Shown: positions 45,214 to 56,839, numbered from the stretch's first letter. The stretch: 64,000 nucleotides of DNA from Hygrocybe punicea (GCA_963556145.1 OY744461.1:9062891-9126890); one strand, 5' to 3'. Notes: generated by a model not told the origin, from the letters alone. Numbers and translations: made by a program.

Positions 45214-45738
45214 ACGTGCACGTGCAGCCATCCTCAAGGGTGGTATTGTCTGGCACCTCACAATGGAATTCATTGGCCCCAGATGCATTCTTACCAGCCC
45301 CTCTGATGTTGCCTCCTCCAAGGGACAAATATTCCATTTTACAGATGACACCATTTTCTGTGATGATATCCTCAATGACAATGAGCTTGACCTCATATGT
45401 GGCATATACAGAGTTTATACTGGTAGGTACCCTTTCTGGATTCAGTGGGTCATGTATTAATTCAATGTGATGAAGGATCGAACCAGCAGGTCTCCCATCT
45501 TTCCTGGTGGCCAACGCACTCGACTTGGCAGAAGAGTCTTTTCAACATTGGCCACTGGACTCCTGCTGCTGAGGACTGGTTTCAGAAATGTCTCGAACTC
45601 ATCTGGCAGAACAAGGCCCCATGCAGGACTGCTGGCAAGTGGTATGAATCCATTCCGAGGCATGGAAGGTCACTGCGTTTGGCCCAGAAGCTAGATGTGG
45701 CAGCAGGCCAATTTATAGAAGGAAAAATATTTCTGTAG
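45214..45738 (+). pseudogene. Agaricomycete hypothetical gene, 3' part
   Basis: The exon resumes RARAAILKGGIVWHLTMEF and then NDNELDLICGIYRVYTG before a GTAGGT donor at about 45423. The next exon reads SHLSWWPTHSTWQKSLFNIG, HWTPAAEDWFQKCLELI and AGKWYESI, ending at TAG near 45738. Both blocks are the usual C-terminus of the family whose 5' part ends at 42864 (ELDLICG-VY-V-TG, SWWPK, YWTP--E-WF). So the two halves are one gene. Confidence 0.65.
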
Positions 45739-45739
45739 C

Positions 45740-47310
45740 TTTGTTGGTCTCATGCCTTGCCCATCTCGTTTTTTTTTCTTGTGCCGTTACATTTTCCTTA
45801 CCATTCATGTAGATCTCTGACTATCAATACTGTATCATGAAAAATGGACTATTTATTTCACTGAAGCTTTTCTGTAAGACATTGAATGAACGAATGAATA
45901 TCTTCCGGGAGTTGTATCTGTGCGTCATCATAAGTCTCCAACTCTTGAAGCTCCTGACCCCAATCCAGACCATCAGTAAAGTTAAGACCTCTTCCCTGCC
46001 GAATGGAATACTTCAAAAGTTGAAGCGCTTCCATTAATTCTAGTGAAATGCGATTTCATCGTGCTGTCATGGTCTCCTTGCTTGATGAGAATACTCATTC
46101 ACAAGGTACTGCTGGAGCTTGTATCGGCAAAATGACCATGGTGAGAGGAAAAATTCTTGGATAGCGAAGTTGATTTTCCTTGTCCCACCCATATTTAGCA
46201 TGAAAAGGATACACCGGTCATTGACCTCACATACCTGCCAGTATAAAAGACTATTTGTTGTTGGTTGTGTATAGTGTTGCCAGGGGATGAGGTGAGAGTG
46301 AGGGTGAGGGGATATGCTGATGGCGGGTACCCACCACATTCCATCCTAAGTACCTCGCGAACAACGTGGGCGCATCAATTGACGTGCTCCATTTGTTTTC
46401 ACAAGGTTAGATGGGGCTGGGGAGTTTCCATGGGTGTCCACGCATGCTCACTACCTCGTGAACAATGGGGGCACGTCAATTGACGTGCTCCGTGTTTTCG
46501 CAAGGTTGGATGGCATTGGGGACGTCCCATGGGCGTCCGCCTTGTTTCTGTCGTCCATTGCCCCCGTCCCCGTTCCCATGCTCACTGTCCTCGTCGTCGC
46601 CATCATCGTTGTCCCCGTTGCCATTGTCCTTCTTGTCCTGGTCTCCAATGTCCTGGTTGTCCCGTTCCCCCGTTGTCGTCTTCCCGTTGTCGTAGTTGCC
46701 ATTCCCGCTTTGTTGTCGTCTTCCCATTCTTGCCGTCGTTGCGTTCGTCGTCATTCTTGTCTCCATTTACCCTGTCACCATCATTCCCATCATCCTCATT
46801 CTTGCTGTCATGGTCGGCCTGGGTTGTCCCCGTTCTCAGCTACATCCCATCTGCTTGTTGCTGTTGCTGTGTTCATGTTCATTTGGTGTGAGGGTGCGGG
46901 AAAAAAACCTAGAGGTGTTTAAGTAGTTAGTAGAATAAACACCCGAACCCGAATTACACTTACCTTGGGTGCTACGTGTAATTGTTGCATGATTGTGTTT
47001 GTTCCAGCTGACCAAACAAGGTCACATGGTCCGTGCACGGCGAGAAAGGTATATAAGCTGCCCCCAAACTCTTTCAAATCTGCTCTTGAGCCATTTAAAT
47101 TTACAGGTCATAAATAAATAAATAAAATTATATAATTATTACAGTACCAACTACAGTCAGCTAAGTCAGCTCAACTACAGCTTGCCAGATTGGCATAGTT
47201 GAAGTTGAGTTGGTTGGATAGTTGTAGTCGACTCGGAGGTCGACTCGGCTAATATCGGCTATGACTACGACTTCAAGTTGACTGCTAGTTGTAGTCGCGG
47301 CAACACTATC
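45740..47310. repeat. Repeat-rich stretch: palindromes, CTG/GTC low complexity, hAT-like ends
   Basis: TAGTGTTGCC occurs at 46272-46281 on the plus strand and, inverted, at 47299-47308. They look like hAT-type ends but do not share a target duplication. Two imperfect palindromes lie at 46352-46407 and 46453-46506. A degenerate GTTGTCCCCGTTGCCATTGT-like repeat fills 46556-46820. No gene was recognised; the minus frame at 46067-46339 is unassigned. Confidence 0.5.
46352..46506. repeat. Two copies of a palindromic module
   Basis: Each begins ACCTCGYGAA and ends TTCRCAAGGT, its inverse. In the second copy the centre GCACGTCAATTGACGTGC (46471-46488) is a perfect 18-bp palindrome. Related modules occur at 54387-54442 and 54498-54552. 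Confidence 0.7.
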
Positions 47311-49280
47311 TTGAAGGTCGATGGCTTGTTCAATCATGAGGAGTGTTGAAGACCACCTCACTTCCATGTCACATAGAAGCTGAAGCTCTTTCCGCTCTAG
47401 TCTCTTGAACAATGATGAAAAATATTGTCGGTGCAGAGAAGATGATTGTATCTAGTATAAATTACTGTTTGCGCAGCAAACAGTAAGTTGCTGTACAAGA
47501 AAGCAAAGAGAGACACACCACATGAATGAGAGACCGAACTGTCGCAATCGGATCTTGGTCAAGTCCTTCCAAGAAGTTTGAAGGGTAAAAGTCTTTGGCA
47601 GTTTCAGCAACATAGTTGAGATTGGTGATTGCCGCTAGCACGGCCTTGCAGGCAAGATTGACGATGTGAGGAAAACATCTGGAGGCAAAGAGCATTACTA
47701 ATTACAGTGCAGCAACAATATCATATCACATACCTAATTCGACATTCAGTTTTGTGAAATTTGATTTTTCGTCATCGAAGTTCATGTTCCAACATGGCCA
47801 TGAATGTATCATTGTTTGAAACATTGTCGAGAGTGATCTATCTGATCTAAAAGGATGAGGGTCAATGAGAATACTAAGAAAAAATTGAATACCTTATGAG
47901 TAATCAGAAGCCGATCAGTAACATAGATGAATACATGGGCGAGATGTTCACCATCACATCGCCCAGGAACACGATGAAATCCCACTAAGTCAGAACATAA
48001 TTTGAGAATGTGTTGAAGGCCACTTGGGGTTTCTTCGGCATGTGATTGTATCCAATGAGCAGTGATGGCCATGAAAGGTGAGCGATTTGGATCAGACCAC
48101 ATGTCCATTTTGAATGAAATTTTCCCTAAAGAATGCTGTTCCTCCATTAATAAGATTGTCCAGAAAGTAGGTAGCAGCCGCACTGACCTGCATGTCCCAA
48201 CTTAGTTGATCTAAATGTTCTTGAAGTGTCTCTTCGATGTGTTTATGGATCATGGTTCTACCAGGAATATCTGACTCCCAGAGTTCCTCTCGAAGCATCC
48301 GGAAAATTGCATGCAGGTGCGGTGATTCAACAATGTTGAGTGACTGAAATCATAATATCTCATCAATACAGGAATATAAAACCATATAAAAATATACTTG
48401 ATCTTCCCCAACAATGAACTGGATGATCGCATCAACGAAAGCTTCCCTTGAGAGTGGAGTCCGTCCTTGTGGCACCGGTCCTGTTGATTGCCCTTTGCCC
48501 TTTTGATATTTATTCAGGGCAGCCTGGGCACTCTATGCCTTTATATTGACTCCGAACTCATCACAACAGGATACCCAAATGTCCATGTGGTCCTCCATCA
48601 AATGATGGCAAAGAGTCCCGGTGGATGTCTTGATACTAAATTTCACAATCTGGTGGTTCAGATTCATTGCATGGATAGTCCTATTAAAGTCGTCAAACAT
48701 GATATAATAATCAGGCTGTTGAAAAAACATACCTGCAGAAAGTACAAATCTGCTGGTTTCCCCTCTTTTAAAAGAAAGTCCACACATCTGATGCGATGTG
48801 ACAAGTCTTGTTGCCTGCAGGACCATCCATTTGCAGTGAAGGAGCTGCTGGATTCGCTGCAGGTGGCCATTGGTTATGAGTGGATTTTGGCCCAGAGCTG
48901 GACCCAGAGGTGGACATTGATGCTGGTGACATTGGTGGGGGCGTAGTATTTTCCAGATCAAAAAATGGGAGTGAAGGTGGTTGCTGTGAAGTTGAGGGTT
49001 GTGGAGGTGAAAGCGGGGAGAAGATATCATCGTCATGAGAACTCAACGGTAACTGAAATGTGACATGTCTTGTAGGTATGATTGGACTTTTGGGAGAGGG
49101 TTGCTTGCGAGGGGTTGACGTCACAGGCGTCTTCCTTTGCTGACAACAACCACGGTGTGAGCAGGGAGATGGTGTAAACAATATGTCGATAGCTGTTGCT
49201 ACATTGTCTGGATCATTAGCTTTCGCAGAAAGAACCCTGCACTGGGAATAATGTGATATCATAGGCCCTGCTTTTGGCAT
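47299..49280 (-). pseudogene. hAT transposase, C-terminus lost to an insertion
   Basis: ATG at 49280 starts MPKAGPMISHYSQCRVLSAK. A Ser/Pro-rich region precedes SDVWTFF, the family's zinc-finger start. Later exons read LCHHLMEDHMDIWVSCCDE, LSREAFVDAIIQFIVGEDQ, LREELWESDIP, GKISFKMDMWSDPNRSPFMA, DLVGFHRVPGRCDGEHLA, CFPHIVNLACKAVLAAITN and LLCDMEVRWSSTLLMIEQAI. These are the catalytic blocks of hAT elements. At 47308 the frame runs into TAGTGTTGCC and foreign sequence, so the dimerisation domain is missing. Introns of 50-100 bp separate the blocks; several splice sites are tentative. Confidence 0.72.
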
Positions 49281-52200
49281 GGGTGTAATGGGTTGAACAA
49301 CATGACCTGATAGGAAACCTAGGCCAAAGGTGTCGACTTCAAGATCTACTTCAACAGCCTTGCCTTTTTCCCTTGTCTCAGTGGATCTGTTCGGTAGTTG
49401 CAGTGGATGGTTGAGGTACTAGAAATGTATGCAAGTGTCAGTACCATATAGAAGCAGGTTTAAAATGAAATATCTACCTTGAATTTGGAAGGATGTTTGA
49501 AGCACGCCATTCACAAAGGCAGTTGTCTTGGACTTTTTGGGTGCATGATGAGGAGGCATGTTGGTCTGAAGAGTTATGCAGAGTTTAGCTCTAAATAGCT
49601 GAATATATTTCAATTGACGACTAACATCATTTTCAATTTACTGGACCTCTGGACATGGATAGCTCTACTACATTTCCAATGGTGTTGCCTCATGGCAAAG
49701 TGTCCATCTCAACCAACATGTATCACAAACACATGTATCGTTGTATGAGTGTATCCTACCACGAACCACGCCCTTACTGACAATTAATATTCCTATGAGA
49801 CTGCGCCCCTGTACAATGTGGTGAACAGGTTGAATATACAGATAGAAGGTGTCAGGTGAGTTTGATGGCAGACGTATGAAATACACATGAAACACAGATA
49901 TTGGCAAAAGTACAATAGAAAAATGTGCACATCTCAGCAGTGGCAAAGTGAAAAGGTGAAGAGATTTAAAATAAAATAAAAATGTGGTACTAAATGCAGC
50001 AGCACGCAGACACATTGCAGCCAACGTTGCAATGGTGAGTTTGTGATCCATTCCTGGCGTCGAACGGGCAGATCTTGGTGAAAAATACGAATAAGAATGA
50101 ACAAACCCATTGTGAAGAGACATGGGCATAAGTCAATGTACCCAGAGCAGGGGAAGCAAAGAGCAGGAAGAAGATGACGCCAGCTATAGCGAAATGGCAG
50201 ATAAGAACCACAGCGTGTGGGTCGGCATTGATAGATAACACAGCCAAAGTCTCCCTACGATTCAATTGAGAGGAGAGAAGTGACAAGCCAGTGCATCAAA
50301 GGTGGGGAAAGAGTTGGAAGACGATGCCAATGGCCAGCCACAGCAAAGAGTAGAGAGCGTGGACAGTGGCAGAAAATCTCCCTATGATTCAATTGAGGGG
50401 AGATGAGAGAAAAGACTTAGATGAGATGCGTAAACTAACCCAATCATGTGACAATGAGACTCAACTACTTGGTAAGGGCAAAGCCTTTTCAATCTCTTCA
50501 ACTTCGACCAACTTTGCTGGTGCTGAGCACCAGCAAAATCTTGTCTCACCACTTTCACTACTAACTTTACCGGTGCTGAGCACTAGCAAAGTTTTGTCTC
50601 TGTCATCTCTGTTGTCTCTGCATCTCCCTTCTTTTGCTATCCTGATCTTGTTGTCTGGCCCACATTTTGCCTCCTTCTCTCCCTGTCTGTTTCGCCAGTG
50701 CTGTGCACCCGCAAACCTTTTCCTTGTCATCACCTTTTCATATCCCCCCGTGCACTGGCATTGTCTTGGCATGTTTTACGTGTTCTCTCGGCAACAAACT
50801 TGGCGATTTCATGTCAACGTGCATGTAGCTGATGTAGCAACATGTTCACGTTCTTCCTTTTGACAATTGTTTCGGCAGAACGTCTGGGACATTTGCCCTG
50901 GGCCATGGTTCTTTCAAGGTATATCAGTCGAACAATAATGCATCACAAAAATGTTGTCTAATTTTGATGAGATTAGCCTACGTGGACCATTCTATCCTCC
51001 TTTATGGCTGAATGTGCTTTCGCCCAACATTTTTTCGGCCTGCTACAAGTGTTTTGGGTCTCAAGTTCAAGAAAAGAATGGCAGCTGACAATCTTGGTGA
51101 GCAATGATTCCTTTCAGCATCTTATCTTGTGCGCTTAATGGATATCAAGTGTCTACATGCCATTGGAGACAACACCGTTATTGGCACAGGAGCGATCAAC
51201 TCGGCTACACCCTATATAATCCTCAATGCCCGCACCGCACCCCTTCCTTACCCCCAGCCATGCCCAGACCCTATTTCAAGATCCCAATTGGCGGTAGCCC
51301 AACAGGTATGTTGTCTTTGCTCTCCACCTGCCATCTCTCATTGTCATCACCATCCCAATCCCAGGCCACACCTCAGCGACACCATGTTTTGCTTTGCTTT
51401 TTCACCAAAAGTGTCAACGCCCCATGGGTTGTGTACATCATCATTGAGAGTTATGTGGTTCATGATACAATTAACAAATCCAGCAGAGTAAGATGCCTAA
51501 TTGTCACATCAGACTTGATGGTGTAGAGACTCAACATTCCCCTGAGTCTGTATTGCCGATATAAGACGAATCCAGATGAACCCAATGCCTCCAAATGACT
51601 CCCATTCCAACCCAACGTAACCTGATGTGATGTGACATGATGTGACCCAACGTGACCAATGTAACCCGACACATGCCGCTTTGTGACAGCTGCTTTTGGA
51701 CCAAATCTGTTAGGCTCACAAAGCCCTGGAGTTCCAATTCTAGGAGATGGATCTGATTGGACTTGATTCCCGACTTCAGACTTACCTTATTTATGCATCC
51801 CCTTGTCCTTTCGGAGATATGTAGGACATTTTAGATCTTTTCCTTGGATATTCGTTTTCCCTTCCATTTTCCTGTCTATGTTGCTTTGCAACCCCCCTTT
51901 CCACATCCCCATTCCAGCTTTTATTTGTAGTTTCCATCGGCCGAAGTAGACATGACCAAAAGTAGACTACACACACATGTACTATAAAAATGGTCCCCGA
52001 TGACCGTACAAAAAAGAGATACCCTTAGTCCCCATTTCCTTATAGTCAGAAGCATCTTTTAATCCCTTCACAAGCTCATCCTAGTAGCCCTTAGACTTTT
52101 ATAGTTCACGTCATCATCTTTATCGTTGTTCCTCTACTTGTTCATTGTTTCCGACCTGACCCGACCCGACCCGACCTGCCATACCCAACATTGTCGGCAT

Positions 52201-52680
52201 CATCGGGTTCATTGTTATTTACCCGTTTTCATTCCATTCATCGCCGGGGTTCAAAAAACCATGAATTCTGCAAATACCTCTTCCCCCCCAGGGTTACACA
52301 CGCCTATCTATATGAAACCACCCCCATCGATGCCATCACATCCATCATCGACATCGCCCCTCCCATTATTGCTCCTGCCCAGATAGCTGATACCACAGGG
52401 TTCAGAAACCTTGATTTCAACACTCGCACAAAAATCTGTCCTTACGCCTTCCCTATTTCCCATTGCTATCGCCTCCCTTCACCTATCCCCTCCACCGCCC
52501 TTTCACATGTTTATAATATCACCACCCCTCATCGCTTCTCCCTCCTTCCTTCCTCGTTCATCCATGATCACCCCATTAATCCTGATCACCTCGTGTACTA
52601 GTTTTGCCTGCCCTAACCTTTCTTCTTTATATACTGTCTCCTTTCTCTTTTTCCTTCTTTGCTCCTTGCCTTCTTACCCC
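49281..52680. other. Long stretch without a recognised gene
   Basis: Many short frames but no family. Notable parts are three hairpin copies at 50513-50715, a TGATGTGA/CCAACGTGACC tract at 51610-51665, a TATA-like ACTATAAAAA at 51980 that could belong to an LTR, and (CCCGA)n at 52150-52172. It probably contains decayed retroelement DNA. Confidence 0.4.
50513..50715. repeat. Three copies of a short hairpin
   Basis: At 50513-50537 TTTGCTGGTGCT and AGCACCAGCAAA pair perfectly around one base. Looser versions follow at 50566-50590 and 50690-50715. It could act as a structured RNA or be a tiny mobile hairpin; nothing else supports function. Confidence 0.5.
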
Positions 52681-53443
52681 CATGTCTGCCTCCACTGTCT
52701 TTCTCCCTTCCTCCCCCTATTACCATCTTCTTCCTCCTCGCTTTCGCATTCCTCGTTCAAAGCGCCGCTTTTGTGATCGCACTGTCCGCTTCACCGTCGA
52801 CTTGATACCCCCTTCTTCTTTTGGCTCCACGCACCTCACGACATCCATCGCCCATCTTGGTGTTGATCCTTTCTTCGCCCCCCGGACCTTCTATTCTACG
52901 TGACCCATTGGCCCTCCTCCTCCTGCTGTTCCCCCAACTGTTCCTATTTGGTTCACTGATGATCCCATTGATCCCTATGACGAGTTCATCGACTGTGCCA
53001 CTGTGTTTGACTCTGTCTTCCCTCCGGTTACTCAGGATGATTCCCCTTGTTCCGGGGGTATTGTTACTTTTCACCCCGATCTAACCCCCACTTCTGACCC
53101 CGCTTCCAACTCTGCATCCAACAATGATGTCATAACCTGGGTCCAGAACATTATTGACGACAATCAACGACGGTATCCTAATCCATGTGATTATCCTCAT
53201 CATCCGATCACCGCCGACGAATCATCGAGATCACACACACTCTTACACGCACTCAATAACACCGCACAGCATAACCACCAGATCAGTTGTCTGCTGACAC
53301 CAGACCCACAATGCAGCTGTTGGCCACCACAATGGCACCCCAAAATGCATAGACCACGAAGTGAACCAAGATGCCGTTCATACCAGAGCTTATCTTCCTC
53401 GCAGCCACGCATGATGAAGAAGCCTGCCCTGAAGACATTGTAG
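52681..53443 (+). pseudogene. Gag-like or unknown acidic/proline-rich ORF
   Basis: ATG at 52681 starts MSASTVFLPSSPYYHLLPPR. The frame continues through TGA 52901-52903 (STXPIGPPPP, where Arg CGA fits) to PTVPIWFTDDPIDPYDEFID, DNQRRYPNPCDYPHHP and TAG at 53441-53443. It has no known domain that I can name. Its position among retroelement relics and its composition suggest a gag N-terminus. Confidence 0.35.
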
Positions 53444-53609
53444 TGTATATAAACCTGAACACTTGTAGTCAGTAACCTTAAGTCTAGTTTAGCTACCTTC
53501 ACCCCAATCGCAACCTTGATTACCCAGACAAAACTCCCCCCTTTTATGCTTTGTACTCGCTTATTTCTTATCCATTCTCTGTTTGGTTGATTTTTACCAG
53601 TAGTCATAT

Positions 53610-54865
53610 GCACAGGTATTGAAACCCGCACAGGTCATGGGTATGGGTCCGCGTGGGTATGGGTATGGGTAGCCAAATCGGGACCCGTGATTTACCCGTA
53701 CCCGGCCACAGGTCCACAGGTTTTTCACAGGTAGTGTCACAATCCCGTGACACGCGACTTTGACCTGACTACGCGGCAACAGCAAGACCAAACGTAATGA
53801 AACGAAGACGGGCGAGGTTAGGGGGAGAAAAGAGCAGCAGGAAGTGGTGCACCCGCACTGCAATAAGTATTTATTTACAGAGTTCTATCATACTGACTAA
53901 CCAGACAACTACAGACACACCACACAACCACGACGATGAACCAACTATGAGGACAGGGACAAAAAGGACGAGAGGATGAGGACCGCAACCGCAACCACGA
54001 CGATGGCAACCGTGACAATGGCACCCGTGACAATGGCAAGCCACGACAACGGCAAGGCACGACGATTGCAAACGACGACAGCAAGTCACGATGATTGCAA
54101 ACGACAATGGCAAGCCAGGGTGATGGCAAACGACAACGACGGCAAGTGTGGCAGCAACGGACAACGAAGGCAAAGAGAGGAGCAGCGGGGGTGGTGCACC
54201 CACCACCCACTGCAACAGGTATGTCTTTTATTATAATTATACATTGCTACGCTACTACAGCCGCAGATGCTCCCCAACCCCCACACCCACACCCACCCCC
54301 CTCAACCAGTGGGCCAATGGCAGATGCCAAGAGCAGTGCCGGCCAAACGACCACCAGACACACCGGCGACGGCACGCCCTCAACCCACCTCACGAACCAG
54401 CGTCACTGTGCCAATCGACACCGGCACTGCATCTGTGAGGATACCACCTAGGAGACGAGGGGGAGACAAGGAGGAGACGAGGAGGCCCACCCACGTCACC
54501 TCGCGAAGATGCAGCGCGACGTCAATCGATGTTGGTGCTGTGTTCACGAGGTAATGGGAGGTTGGGCCTTCTGGCGTAGACCCGTGGGTAAACCCGCGGG
54601 TTACCCGTACCCGTGCCACAGGTATGGGTTTCCATGGGTATGGGTACGGGTAGCCGTGGAATACCCACGGGTTACCCGTGCCATTCACTAGTTACTGGAG
54701 CCCACAATAAGACAGCAATCTGTAACAGTGTTGGTGACGACTTTCTGGGTGTTCCCCAGGGCATGGCCTAGAGAACCCGCCGCAACCAGTCCTCAAACGG
54801 GTGCGAGTGGGTACAGGTTCGGTGGGTACGGGTGCGGTGTCCCGATTTCGGACCCATGGCCAACC
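53610..54865. repeat. Composite repeat with ACCCGT/GGGTAT arrays
   Basis: GGGTATGGGTA-type arrays at 53638-53710 and ACCCGTACCCG arrays at 54570-54680 lie in inverted orientation. A third array lies at 54795-54860. Between them are an ACGACAATGGCAA low-complexity block (53970-54160), G-rich hairpins (53833-53870, 54181-54230) and palindromes (54387-54442, 54498-54552). It shares modules with 19.07-19.70 kb and 46.3-46.9 kb. No gene was recognised. Confidence 0.55.
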
Positions 54866-55178
54866 CGTGGTCAACCCTAATCGCTGATGATGAAGCAAAG
54901 AAGAAATTCGCAAGACATTACCTCAACATTGACTCATCCAGTCTAGGAGGAGAGCTTGCAGAGAGCAGTGCAGGTCACTCATACAAAGACTTCATTAAAG
55001 CTGTTGTGAAGCTCTACCCTGGTGCCAAAGATGAAAGAAAGTGGTCAATTGCTGATATGGATAAGCTCATTGGCAAACAGTTGCAACTTGGCATTCATGA
55101 CTTGACAGAGCTCAGCATGTTCTTTCAAAACTTTTACAATGTCACATCATTCCTTCACAAGAAAGGTCGCATCTCTGA
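54866..55178 (+). pseudogene. Retroelement gag fragment
   Basis: The frame reads LIADDEAKKKFARHYLNID, HSYKDFIKAVVKLYPGAKDE, WSIADMDKLIG and SMFFQNFYNVTSFLHKKGRI. This matches the gag-like domain common in Agaricomycete retroelements (YP-GA-KE-R, RDL--L, FY--F---S-WL---RIS). It ends at the left Copia LTR. After that element, SSEKNPCITAWHNR at about 56355 may be its continuation. Confidence 0.55.
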
Positions 55179-55397
55179 TGTTGGGAGTAGTGGCCAAATA
55201 GTCACGGAAAGGATTAGTAATCTGTATCACATGATGCCAGAACTCAAAATGCTGAAGCGCAGCAGTTATTCTACTCACCACAAGAAACTTCTAGTAGATT
55301 TAGGTAGTAGTATAAAAGCCCTCTCAGAGAGAGGTAAATATAATTCAATTCCACATAAATTACTTAGCGGTCAACAACCACTGCACCATATATTCCA
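55179..55397 (+). repeat. Copia 5' LTR
   Basis: It shares AATAGTCACGGAA, ATTAGTAATC, TATAAA and AACAACCACTGCA blocks with 56127-56354. Confidence 0.8.
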
Positions 55398-56126
55398 ATA
55401 GGTTATGAGCCCTGGATGGCTGTAACGGAAACACAATCACGCACCTCCAAACATTGTACTACCACCTCATATACTAAGCCGACTATGATGGACGAAGTCA
55501 TGCACACATTGGGATCCTACCAGATCAAGTTATTGAAGGGGAACAATTGGATGCCATGGAAGAGATGGATGTTAGCCATGCTTCGGGATCTTGGGTTAGA
55601 GACATACATCAATGCGGAATCAAAGGCCCCTGTCCCGGTGGACACTTCCTGTCCAACACCAGGGGGCACCATGGCTTGGTGCTTGAAGAAGCGGAGCATG
55701 ATTGCCTTGTCGATGGCCAAAGCAGAATATCATACCATGAAACAATTGATCTGGCATAGCAACTTATTGAAGGAATTGGACCTACTGTCAGATGAGACAT
55801 CAATTCTATGATCCCATAATCAGGCTGCAATTGCTATATTGCACAACCTGGAATTCCATGTGTGGACAAAGCACATAGATATCAACCTACATTTCTTATG
55901 AGATCATGTTGCATCTGGTATCCTTAAAGTCATGTACATTCCTTCCGAAGAAAATCTGGCAGACATACTTATGAAAGAATTACCTCACCCGCTTCATGCA
56001 AAGTTCATGATGGAACTTGGTCTATTGACCAGAGAGGAACCAGAAAGAGCAAAACATGTAACAGAATATGTGGACAATGTTTACTGTGACCTGGAACGAG
56101 TTAAAGAATATTCGACCAAGGGGGAA

Positions 56127-56354
56127 TGTTTGGAATAGTGGCTGAATAGTCACGGAAGGATTAGTAATCCACATCACATGAACCCAGAACTCAAACACAC
56201 CTGCCCAATGAATAATGCACACATGCAGCATTTATTCTACTTAACACAAGAAACCTCTAGTAGTAGTAGTATAAATACCCTCTGAGAGAAGAGGCAAATA
56301 ATTCAGTTCCACATAAAATATATTAGCTATCAACAACCACTGCATCATATTTCA
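56127..56354 (+). repeat. Copia 3' LTR
   Basis: The partner of 55179-55397; longer by a few indels. A TATAAATA box lies at about 56270. Confidence 0.8.
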
Positions 56355-56839
56355 CAGTAGTGAAAAAAATCCCTGCATCACGGCTTGGCACAACAGGTGT
56401 ATACTGCATGTCAGTAGCTACCAGTCAGACATCCAAAAAAAAAAAGTTGGTTTGGCCATGCTTTTCCAAATATGCTGTAAAGTCTGACATATGCATTTAA
56501 CTTCAGGTTAAATGTTGAATTTCCAGCTGTGTCTGTTTTTATCATGCCATAAGCTACTCAACAACAAGTCTCAATTTGGAACTGGACACAACTGGTTGAG
56601 AATTGACTGTGCAGCACTTCTCACAAGTTTGGCTCAAGAAAGAGTGTTGTCACATGTTGTGACAATTCTGAAAACAGCAATAACTGCTGAAATTCCTGCC
56701 TGTTTTTATCATGCCATAAGCTACTCAACAAGTCTGGACATCCTATACGTCTCGATTTTGGAACTTTGTAAACGGACGCCACGCTGACTGGCTGCCAAAA
56801 GTCCAGAGCACACCATCCATCCATCCATCATCATCATCA
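56355..56839. repeat. Non-coding stretch with a direct repeat and CCAT/CAT microsatellite
   Basis: CTGTTTTTATCATGCCATAA and the following AGCTACTCAACAA occur at about 56529 and 56700. A (CCAT)n(CAT)n microsatellite at about 56812-56843 reaches the 3' end of the Sec61 gene. Confidence 0.7.

Larger units (their letters stand above)
55179..56354 (+). mobile_element. Internally deleted Copia (Ty1) element
   Basis: LTRs at 55179-55397 and 56127-56354 (219 and 228 bp) start TGTT and end CA. A PBS-like AGGTTATGAGCCC follows the left LTR at about 55400, as in Copia elements primed by initiator tRNA-Met. The purine tract AAGGGGGAA lies directly before the right LTR. Inside, the gag start (YQIKLLKGNNWMPWKRWMLA) is joined directly to the end of RNase H (KKRSMIALSMAKAEYHTM, NQAAIAILHN, TKHIDINLHFL, ENLADILMKELPHPLH). 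Protease, integrase and reverse transcriptase are gone. Frame breaks occur at 55809 and 55899. The LTRs differ a lot, so this is an old copy. No clear target duplication. Confidence 0.8.

Noticed and set aside
46272..47308. Complete non-autonomous hAT element between the facing TAGTGTTGCC ends
   Set aside because: The flanking 8 bp differ (GTTGTGTA-like against TCTTGAAG-like), so a single insertion is not supported.
53638..54860. Telomeric repeat tract
   Set aside because: The GGGTAT/ACCCGT motif is irregular, occurs in both orientations and is not TTAGGG. It lies inside a composite repeat, not at a chromosome end.
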